Part shown: positions 10,033-16,256 of the stretch, in pieces
How the letters are laid out: every line of letters starts with the position of its first letter
Numbering within the stretch: position 1 is the stretch's first letter
Source of the DNA: GWA1-40-21 sp038078215
Lineage (GTDB): Bacteria; Patescibacteriota; Minisyncoccia; Phycocordibacterales; GWA1-40-21
Assembly (NCBI GenBank): GCA_038078215.1
Contig: JBBUED010000033.1
Location: forward strand, 1 to 39,894
Direction: 5' to 3'
Length of the DNA stretch: 39,894 bases
Translations under genes and position numbers: made by a program
The notes under the pieces: generated by a model
Told to the model about the DNA's origin: nothing
Seen by the model: the letters and a program-made list of their open reading frames with translations, nothing else
The model's database searches: none

Positions 10033-10213
10033 AGATTAAGGAGGTCATTGAAACCAACCAAAATCGCTTGTTTGCGGCAGTAGAACAATAATTAAGGCCG
10101 AATATGTTCTGGGCTAAAATTATCGTTTTATCCGCAGGGATTTTGTTAATATAAAGGGGGCGTTAAATAGTTTTTAATTCTTTATTTTCACCCAATGAAA
10201 GGGGGTGAGCAAG
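10033..10213 (+). promoter_or_regulatory. Long leader with several Shine-Dalgarno-like tracts and a start-site hairpin
   Basis: The leader carries an extended anti-SD match, TAAGGAGGT (10037-10045), with no properly spaced start codon, then AAAGGGGG at about 10153 with no start, and again AAAGGGGG at 10198-10205. The last is the real ribosome site. TCACCC (10188-10193) can pair with GGGTGA (10203-10208), partly hiding that site. This suggests translational control; it is inference from the sequence only. Confidence 0.4.
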
Positions 10214-10597
10214 ATGGAAAGCATAACTCCGTTGAGCACCACAAAGATAGCGAACATCAAATTAGCCTTAAGAAAAATTGATGAAGCGCTTAAGACGCTG
10301 AAGGACGCTTTTAAAATAGAAGATCTTTCTGAAAATCAGGCAGAAATGCTTAGCCAAATTGTTGATTTGTGCAGCAAAGAAATGGAAGGATTTGACTCTT
10401 TGCCTTTTAAAAAGAAAGTCATAGTGATGTCTAATTTTTCCGTTCACTGCGCAGCCGTTGTGCTTAATTTGTTGCATAGGACATCGACTGAAAATATGGA
10501 TAGCATAATGGCTGGTATGAAAGATGTTTTTGAAAAAAGCGGTTTGAAAGTGAGCGGTAAAGATTCAAGTAGGAATTTTTTATCAGTAGTAGCTTAA
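10214..10597 (+). CDS. Helical orphan protein, unknown function
   Basis: 127 aa, not recognised. It is predicted mostly alpha-helical and soluble, with a lysine-rich N-terminal helical region (about 10-35) and no signal peptide. The ATG at 10214 was preferred to the GTG three codons upstream because AAAGGGGG (10198-10205) is 8 nt before it, whereas it overlaps the GTG. It is a single-gene unit with its own promoter (9999-10026) and terminator (10619-10653). It shares with the genes at 7038 and 23276 a strong ribosome site and orphan status. Confidence 0.6.
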   Translation: MESITPLSTTKIANIKLALRKIDEALKTLKDAFKIEDLSENQAEMLSQIVDLCSKEMEGFDSLPFKKKVIVMSNFSVHCAAVVLNLLHRTSTENMDSIMAGMKDVFEKSGLKVSGKDSSRNFLSVVA

Positions 10598-10618
10598 TTC
10601 GTATATAATCGCCCTCCC

Positions 10619-10653
10619 AAATAGGGAACTTTTTTAAAAGTTCCCTATTTTTT
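10619..10653 (+). terminator. Strong intrinsic terminator
   Basis: A perfect 15-bp stem (10619-10633 with 10636-10650; core AGGGAACTTTT), 2-nt loop, then a T tract. It ends the 127-aa gene and lies immediately before the extended -10 of the CAP gene. Confidence 0.88.
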
Positions 10654-10654
10654 A

Positions 10655-10663
10655 TGCTAAAAT
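10655..10663 (+). promoter_or_regulatory. Extended -10 of the CAP gene, probably leaderless
   Basis: TGC-TAAAAT (TAAAAT at 10658-10663) is followed by only 6 nt before the ATG at 10670, so transcription should start at or beside the start codon. Confidence 0.5.
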
Positions 10664-10669
10664 GCGCTT

Positions 10670-11551
10670 ATGAAGAAATTCTTGATTTTCGTTATTGTTT
10701 TTGCTCCTCTTGCCGCTTTTGGATTTTATTTCTTGAATAAAGCAAAGGTCGCTATCTCAACATTGACGGAGGTATCTGATTATATAAGCGCGACATCCAC
10801 CCGAAAAATTATTCAAAAAGTGGAAGAAAAAGTAGCGGAACTGCCGCCTGTTTTAAGCCGGAAAGATTATCAGGAATCTCTTCTTTCAGTCGGCGGAATA
10901 TTTGATTTTACGAACAGACAAAGAAAGGCAAATGGGTCCCTGCCGTCATTATCCCAAAATTCAAAACTCAATCAAATCGCCGGTTTAAGAATTAAAGATA
11001 TGTTTGAGAAAGAATACTTTGAACATAAATCGCCCTCTGGCGCAGGAGCGTCGGACATCGCTTATGATGTCGGATACGAATTCATTTTGATTGGCGAAAA
11101 TATCGCTTTGGGAAATTTTGAGGGTGACGAAGCTCTCGTCCAAGCATGGATGGACAGTCTCGGCCACAGAGCTAACATTTTGAACAGTCGGTATACGGAA
11201 ATAGGCATAGCGGCGGAAAGGGGGTTATACAAAGGCAAAAAGGTCTGGCTGGCTGTTCAGATTTTCGGACGGCCTTTGAATCTTTGCAATGAGCCGGATT
11301 ATTCGCTTACGAAATCAATAAGCGAGAGCGAAGAAAGGATTAACTTGCTCAATATAAAAGCCAAGGCCTATTATTTTGAGATAGAATCAATGAAAGCAGT
11401 GAACACAGAAGCCGCTGAAGAATACAATAAAAAAGTCGGACAATATAATGAAGTCGTCAGGCAGATAAAAATTTTGAACAGTGAATTAAAAAGTTCTATT
11501 GATAAATACAATAATCAAGTGAAAGTTTTTAACGCCTGCATAGAGAAGTGA
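10670..11551 (+). CDS. Secreted or anchored CAP-domain (SCP/PR-1-like) protein with coiled-coil tail
   Basis: 293 aa. An N-terminal hydrophobic segment (about 3-22) acts as signal peptide or anchor. The CAP domain spans about 77-205 and shows the family signatures: R-x-x-x-G-x-L-P near its start, FEHKSPSG with the conserved histidine, GENIALG, and the second-histidine motif W-M-D-S-L-G-H-R-A-N-I-L-N followed by TEIGIA. The rest (about 222-293) is a long charged helix, probably coiled coil. Bacterial CAP proteins are extracytoplasmic and mostly of unknown biochemical role. The 3' spacer holds copy B of the palindromic element, and the next gene is convergent. Confidence 0.85.
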   Translation: MKKFLIFVIVFAPLAAFGFYFLNKAKVAISTLTEVSDYISATSTRKIIQKVEEKVAELPPVLSRKDYQESLLSVGGIFDFTNRQRKANGSLPSLSQNSKLNQIAGLRIKDMFEKEYFEHKSPSGAGASDIAYDVGYEFILIGENIALGNFEGDEALVQAWMDSLGHRANILNSRYTEIGIAAERGLYKGKKVWLAVQIFGRPLNLCNEPDYSLTKSISESEERINLLNIKAKAYYFEIESMKAVNTEAAEEYNKKVGQYNEVVRQIKILNSELKSSIDKYNNQVKVFNACIEK

Positions 11552-11587
11552 CAACTGGATATTTTGGAATTAAGCATGAATTACTTT

Positions 11588-11721
11588 GAATTACGAAACT
11601 CTTTATTCAGCGCGTCATTTTAAGGGTACGGATTTTTTGAAGCTTAAAAAATCCTGAAATTCTCGCGCCGCCGCGCTCGAAACCCCCTTAAAATGACGCG
11701 CCTCAACGAGTTTCGTAATTC
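11588..11721. repeat. Dispersed palindromic element, copy B (three-way junction)
   Basis: Ends are GAATTACGAAACTC (11588-11601) and GAGTTTCGTAATTC (11708-11721). The outer stem includes a perfect 17-bp block (11610-11626 with 11685-11701) whose sequence differs from copy A. The core 11624-11665 is identical to 6841-6882 in copy A and includes the hairpin GGATTTTTT/AAAAAATCC. The second inner hairpin is a short GC-rich one (GCGC-CGCC-GCGC). It lies between two convergent genes, where it could also stop transcription. Confidence 0.85.
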
Positions 11722-11729
11722 AAAATTGT

Positions 11730-12065
11730 TTAAGACCTAATCATCGTTAAAAGCATTTTGAATCTTATGTTTGCCTTTACGGAGTGCGGCTCGCCGGCTG
11801 GCATAATTATCATTTCTCCTTTTTTGAGATTATGATTTTTCCCCGAAAGTTTTATTTCAGCTTCTCCATCCAAGACGTGCAAGACGGCCTCGTAGGGAGC
11901 CGTATGCTCGCTCAATCCTTCGCTCTCATCAAAAGCGAATATCGTGATGCTGCCGTTAGCTTTCTTAAGAATCTCTCGGCTGACCACTGAACCGTTTTGA
12001 TAATCTATTAAGTTAGTCAAGCTGATTGTCTGCCCCGAAAGATTTTTTGATATTTTATTTTCCAT
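11730..12065 (-). CDS. Single-domain cupin protein
   Basis: 111 aa, a complete small cupin (Cupin_2-like) barrel. Motif 1 is represented by EHTAPYEAVLHVLDGEAEI and motif 2 by GEMIIMPAGEPHSVKA. Visible metal-ligand candidates are the histidine of EHT, the glutamate in YEAV, and the histidine of PHSV; the second histidine of the HxH pair is replaced (HTA), so metal binding may be altered. Small cupins bind sugars, act as isomerases or simply sense ligands; the substrate cannot be told. It is convergent with the CAP gene and divergent from dedA. Confidence 0.8.
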   Translation of the reverse strand: MENKISKNLSGQTISLTNLIDYQNGSVVSREILKKANGSITIFAFDESEGLSEHTAPYEAVLHVLDGEAEIKLSGKNHNLKKGEMIIMPAGEPHSVKANIRFKMLLTMIRS

Positions 12066-12095
12066 TTTTTTTGTTTAATGATAATGACGGGCTAC

Positions 12096-12124
12096 TGATA
12101 ACAGATAAAATTTATCAGTTATCA
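12096..12124. repeat. Inverted repeat in the cupin/dedA divergent spacer
   Basis: TGATAACAGATAAA (12096-12109) faces TTTATCAGTTATCA (12111-12124), 13 of 14 positions paired with a 1-nt centre. It lies 31 nt upstream of the cupin start codon and could be an operator or simply an AT-rich hairpin. Confidence 0.4.
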
Positions 12125-12168
12125 TTTTTAAATACAATCCAAAATCCAAATCCGTGGCGCTTACTGCC

Positions 12169-12214
12169 ACTTGGTACTCCGACTACCAAGTGCTTGGTAG
12201 TCGGAGTACCAAGT
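12169..12214. repeat. 46-bp perfect palindrome made of two inverted 22-nt units
   Basis: Bases 12169-12190 are exactly complementary to 12193-12214 around a TG centre. Each arm contains the smaller hairpin CTTGGTA-N7-TACCAAG, so the site can fold as one long stem or two small ones. The same 21-nt unit is present once at 9924-9944. It lies about 45 nt upstream of the dedA -10. Confidence 0.85.
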
Positions 12215-12256
12215 CATTTGATAATACGGTCAGATTTTGTAGCAATGGGAATTTCG

Positions 12257-12264
12257 TGTAGAAT
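12257..12264 (+). promoter_or_regulatory. -10 of dedA, probably leaderless
   Basis: TAGAAT (12259-12264), preceded by TG, ends 6 nt before the ATG at 12271, implying a leaderless transcript. Confidence 0.42.
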
Positions 12265-12270
12265 TGGTTG

Positions 12271-12864
12271 ATGTCGCTTATTTCATTCATAGATTCTTAC
12301 GGCTATTTCGCTGTTTTTTTGGGGGGGATATTTGAGGGAGAAGCGGTTTTGGTTTTGGGAGGACTCGCGGCGTACGGAGGTTTTTTGAATCTTCCCCTCG
12401 TCTTTTTCTTCGCGCTTATCGGCGCTATGGCGAGCGACTGGGCTTGGTTTTTCGTTGGAAGGCATAAAGGCAATAAAGTGATTGAAAGATGGCCCAAATT
12501 AAAAAATCTTATGCTGAAACCGCAAAGGCACATTGACAAAAGAGCCGCCTTCATTTCTTTCACGCTTCGCTTTATGTACGGATTTAGAACCGTCGTCCCT
12601 TTAAGCCTCGGCATGTCAACAATAAAGACGCCAGTTTTTCTTTTCTTCAACACGCTGGGGTCGATGCTTTGGGTTTCGGTTATCGGAACTTCAGGTTATT
12701 TTTTCGGCGATATTTTGGAAATATTTCTGGGGAAGTTAAAACATTACGAATTCAAGATTATTATTTCCACATTCATCGGAGCAATGGCGATATACGGGAT
12801 TTATATGCTGGCTAAATATTTATTAAGAAAGTCGCTACGGAGCGGAAACGGCTTGACAAAATGA
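12271..12864 (+). CDS. DedA family (VTT/SNARE-associated domain) membrane protein
   Basis: 197 aa. Probably a lipid scramblase or flippase-type envelope protein; in other bacteria DedA proteins move undecaprenyl phosphate or phospholipids across the membrane. Seen: an N-terminal re-entrant region (GYFAVFLGGIFEGEAVLVLGG, with the conserved acidic residue), AMASDWAWFFVGRHKG, and the LRFMYGFRTVVPLSLGMS segment matching the conserved F-x-R-x-x-P-G region. At least four hydrophobic segments and a basic C-terminus are present. ATG 12271 was chosen over the TTG one codon earlier because the -10 sits 6 nt upstream. Its 3' end contains the rpoBC promoter. Confidence 0.85.
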   Translation: MSLISFIDSYGYFAVFLGGIFEGEAVLVLGGLAAYGGFLNLPLVFFFALIGAMASDWAWFFVGRHKGNKVIERWPKLKNLMLKPQRHIDKRAAFISFTLRFMYGFRTVVPLSLGMSTIKTPVFLFFNTLGSMLWVSVIGTSGYFFGDILEIFLGKLKHYEFKIIISTFIGAMAIYGIYMLAKYLLRKSLRSGNGLTK

Positions 12865-12880
12865 AAGGCTTGTCTATACT
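12853..12880 (+). promoter_or_regulatory. Strong sigma-70 promoter of rpoBC, inside the end of dedA
   Basis: TTGACA (12853-12858), 16-nt spacer, TATACT (12875-12880). The -35 lies in the last codons of dedA. Transcription should start near 12887, giving a leader of about 145 nt before rpoB. The usual rplJL-rpoBC linkage is absent here, so rpoBC has its own promoter. Confidence 0.8.
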
Positions 12881-12986
12881 ATTTAAATAATTGCAAGATT
12901 GAGTTATTGCGTCAGAGCAATTTTTCATAATAATAAGAAGCATATCTTGCTTTGCATACAGAAATAATTTAAAAGATTATTGTTAA

Positions 12987-13011
12987 TGCCTTTGGCAAAA
13001 GGCAGTTTTTT
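12987..13011 (+). terminator. Terminator-like hairpin in the rpoBC leader (possible attenuator)
   Basis: TGCCTTT (12987-12993), GGCA loop, AAAGGCA (12998-13004), G, then six T (13006-13011), ending 20 nt before the rpoB ATG. Since the strong promoter lies upstream, the hairpin should end part of the transcripts before rpoB. Attenuation ahead of rpoB is known in E. coli; that it works here is inference. Confidence 0.6.
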
Positions 13012-13031
13012 CGTTTATTAATTTTAAAAAT

Positions 13032-16000
13032 ATGAAGACCCAAATAAAACCTATTTTTGACTTGGAGAAAAAGAAAGAGAAAAAATATTTCGGAAAGTTT
13101 AAAAAGCCCCTGACTTCCATACCGAACCTTGTTCAGCCCCAATTAGATTCATTCAAATGGCTTCTTGAGCACGGCATAGCGGAAGTCTTCAAGGATTTTT
13201 CCCCAATCAAAGATTACGGAGACAAGAAATTCGAGCTTGCGTTTACCGGTTTTGAAATTTTGGAAGCAAAATACGACGAGCATTACGCCAAAGAAAACAA
13301 AATTTCCTACGACGCTCCGCTTAAGGTCAAAGTAAGTCTTAAGAATAAAACATTTGGTTCGATCAAAGAGCAAGAGATATTTTTGGCGGATTTTCCGATA
13401 ATGACTTCCCACGGGACTTTCATCATCAACGGCATTGAAAGAGTCATCGTGCCGCAACTCGCCCGCTCTTACGGAATATTTTTCACTTCAAGCGAAATAA
13501 AAGGAAAAAATTATTTCGGGGCGAAAATAATTCCGGCGCGCGGAGCGTGGATAGAAATAGAGACGGATGCCGACGGCGCGATATACGTGAAGATTGACAA
13601 AAAAAGGAAGTTCGCGATGACTTCTTTGCTTAGGGTTTTGGGCGCGGCCACCGACAAAGAAATTCTTGATTTATTCAAGGGTAACGAGAACGCCAAGAAG
13701 TCAATTGAGCAGACGCTCGCGAAAGACCACGCGAAGACCGCGGATGAGTCATTCATTGAAATACACAAAAAGCTCCGAGACGGCGATTTGGCCAATATTG
13801 AAAACGCCAAAGAATTCATCCGCTCCATTTTCAACGAAGAAAGATACGACCTTTCAAAAGTCGGCAGGTTCAGATTCAACAAAAGGTTCAACAAAAGCTT
13901 GAATGAAAAAGATTTGGAGCGAAAGACCATATCTCTTGATGATTTGGCCGTAATTGTAAACAATATAGCCGAACTGAATTCCAATCCGGAGGCTCAAGAA
14001 GACGATATAGACCATTTCGGTTCAAGAAGAGTGAAGTTCGTGGGCGAACTTCTGCAACAAAAAATGCGCGTGGGAATGTCGCAAATGAAGAGGAATATTC
14101 AGGACAGAATGTCCACCATTGACCCCGAAATAACTATGCCCGTCCAGTTCATCTCGCCAAGACCGCTTCAGGCGCGAATAAAGGAATTTTTTACGACGAA
14201 CCAACTTTCCCAGTTTATGCAACAGGAAAACATACTCACGGAGCTTGAACACCTGCGAACACTTTCGGCTCTCGGTCCCGGAGGCCTTTCAAGGGAAAGA
14301 GCCGGTTTTGAAGTAAGAGACGTCCACTCTTCGCATTACGGCAGGGTCTGTCCGATCCACACTCCCGAAGGTCCTAACATCGGACTTATTTTAAGGCTTG
14401 CCACTTACGCCAGAATCAATGAATTCGGAATGGTTGAAACTCCTTATGCCAAAGTGAAAAACGGAAAGATCAGCAAAGAGATTCGCTATCTGAACGCGCT
14501 GGAAGAAGAGAATTACAAAATCGCGCACGCCGCCAATGAATACGACGAAAACGGTCTCATAACAAGCGACTACGCGGAAGTGCGCATGAACGGCGAACCG
14601 CAGCTTGTCAAGAAAGAAGAAGTGGACTTTATTGATGTGGCCACGAATCAAGCTTTCTCCATAGCGACATCAATGATTCCGTTTTTGAACCACGATGACG
14701 CGAACCGCGCGCTTATGGGGTCCAATATGCAGAAACAAGCCGTTCCTTGCGTGGTGCCGGAAGCGCCGCTTGTGGCTACCGGAATTGAAGCGAAAGCGGC
14801 GCTTGATACGGGAAGAATAATAATTTCCGATGAAGACGGAACCGTCTCTTATGTTGATTCCAAAAAAATAATCGTTGAAAATAATAAAGGTAAAGAAAAA
14901 ACATATAAACTCGTCCAATTCTCAAGGACCAACAGTTTTATGTCTTTTCATCAGAGACCTAGCGTTGAGTTGGGGCAAAAAGTCAAGAAAGGCGATCTTC
15001 TAGCCGACACTTCGTCCAGCAAAAACGGGGAAATGGCTCTGGGACAAAATGTTCTGGTGGCTTTCGTGTCCTGGTCCGGAGCGAATTACGAAGATGCCAT
15101 AATAATTTCCGAACGGCTTGTAAAAAACAGCAAATTCACCTCCGTTCACATAGAAGATTTCGTCGTTAATGTGAGAGACACCAAGCTCGGTCCGGAAATC
15201 ACCACTCATGATATTCCGAATGTGGGAGAAGGAAAACTGAAGAATCTGGATGAGGACGGAATAGTCAGAGTCGGAGCCGAAGTTCGTCCGGGTGACATTC
15301 TTGTCGGAAAAATCACGCCAAAAGGAGAAACCCAACTTACTCCCGAAGAGCGCCTTTTAAGGTCAATCTTCGGCGAGAAAGCGAGAGACGTTAAAGACAC
15401 TTCCAAAAGGCTGGAAGGCGGAAAGAGAGGAAGAATAATCGGCGTCAAGATATTCTCAAGGGAAAAAGGAGACAAGCTGGAGTCCGGAATAATAAAAAGA
15501 ATCCACATAGAGGTGGCGCAACTCCGAAATGTTTCCGTCGGCGACAAGCTTGCGGGAAGGCACGGCAACAAAGGAGTCATTTCAAAAATTCTTCCGGAGG
15601 AAGATATGCCTTATCTTCCGGACGGCACGTCCGTTGACATAATTCTTACTCCGCTCGGAGTGCCTTCCCGCATGAATTTGGGGCAAATTTTGGAACTTCA
15701 TCTCGGTCTTGCCGCTCACACTTTGAACTATCAGGCGATTGTTCCGCCGTTCGCCGGAGCGACCGACGCTGAAATAAAAGAAGAGCTTAAGAAAGCCGGC
15801 TTCAATCAAAACGGAAAGATGAAACTCTTTGACGGAAGGACCGGAGTGCCTTTTGACCAAGATATAGCCATAGGTTATATGTATATGCTCAAACTACACC
15901 ATATGGTTGAAGACAAGATACACATGCGTTCAATCGGTCCGTATTCCTTGATAACCCAGCAGCCGCTCGGAGGCAAGGCCCAAGCCGGAGGACAGCGATT

Positions 16001-16250
16001 CGGAGAAATGGAAGTCTGGGCGCTTCTCGGTCACGGCGTAGCTCACACTCTGCGCGAGATGCTCACCATCAAATCGGACGATATCGTGGGCCGTTCGGCC
16101 GCTTTTGACTCCATCGTCAAAGGCGAAGACATAAAACAGCCCCACACGCCGGCTTCGTTCAATGTGCTTTTGAATAATTTGAGAGGGCTTTCCTTGGATG
16201 TTGAATTAAAAAAGGAGAAGAAAGACGAACGCGATTATGGAGACGAATAA
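13032..16250 (+). CDS. rpoB: DNA-directed RNA polymerase subunit beta
   Basis: 1072 aa, compared with 1342 in E. coli; the lineage-specific insertions are missing and the conserved core is complete. Seen: rifampicin region QLSQFMQQEN (from residue 392), SALGPGGLSRERAGFEVRDVH, GRVCPIHTPEGPNIGLI, PGDILVGKITPKGE, HGNKGVISKILPEEDMPYLP (from about 844), NLGQILELHLG, and the C-terminal clamp motif GGKAQAGGQRFGEMEVWALL (from about 980). In the rifampicin pocket two residues differ from E. coli: Q397 stands for D516 and T410 for R529. The gene is 6 nt upstream of rpoC and forms an operon with it. There is no Shine-Dalgarno site. Confidence 0.98.
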   Translation: MKTQIKPIFDLEKKKEKKYFGKFKKPLTSIPNLVQPQLDSFKWLLEHGIAEVFKDFSPIKDYGDKKFELAFTGFEILEAKYDEHYAKENKISYDAPLKVKVSLKNKTFGSIKEQEIFLADFPIMTSHGTFIINGIERVIVPQLARSYGIFFTSSEIKGKNYFGAKIIPARGAWIEIETDADGAIYVKIDKKRKFAMTSLLRVLGAATDKEILDLFKGNENAKKSIEQTLAKDHAKTADESFIEIHKKLRDGDLANIENAKEFIRSIFNEERYDLSKVGRFRFNKRFNKSLNEKDLERKTISLDDLAVIVNNIAELNSNPEAQEDDIDHFGSRRVKFVGELLQQKMRVGMSQMKRNIQDRMSTIDPEITMPVQFISPRPLQARIKEFFTTNQLSQFMQQENILTELEHLRTLSALGPGGLSRERAGFEVRDVHSSHYGRVCPIHTPEGPNIGLILRLATYARINEFGMVETPYAKVKNGKISKEIRYLNALEEENYKIAHAANEYDENGLITSDYAEVRMNGEPQLVKKEEVDFIDVATNQAFSIATSMIPFLNHDDANRALMGSNMQKQAVPCVVPEAPLVATGIEAKAALDTGRIIISDEDGTVSYVDSKKIIVENNKGKEKTYKLVQFSRTNSFMSFHQRPSVELGQKVKKGDLLADTSSSKNGEMALGQNVLVAFVSWSGANYEDAIIISERLVKNSKFTSVHIEDFVVNVRDTKLGPEITTHDIPNVGEGKLKNLDEDGIVRVGAEVRPGDILVGKITPKGETQLTPEERLLRSIFGEKARDVKDTSKRLEGGKRGRIIGVKIFSREKGDKLESGIIKRIHIEVAQLRNVSVGDKLAGRHGNKGVISKILPEEDMPYLPDGTSVDIILTPLGVPSRMNLGQILELHLGLAAHTLNYQAIVPPFAGATDAEIKEELKKAGFNQNGKMKLFDGRTGVPFDQDIAIGYMYMLKLHHMVEDKIHMRSIGPYSLITQQPLGGKAQAGGQRFGEMEVWALLGHGVAHTLREMLTIKSDDIVGRSAAFDSIVKGEDIKQPHTPASFNVLLNNLRGLSLDVELKKEKKDERDYGDE

Positions 16251-16256
16251 TAAAAA

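Noticed and set aside
10048..10083. Possible 11-codon leader peptide (TTG start) in the 10033-10213 leader
   Set aside because: The start codon is only 2 nt from the AAGGAGGT site, too close for normal initiation, and the start is not ATG.
6806..11721. Elements A and B as insertion sequences
   Set aside because: They are 134-175 bp with no ORF, and no transposase is present anywhere in the window. Non-autonomous mobility stays open.
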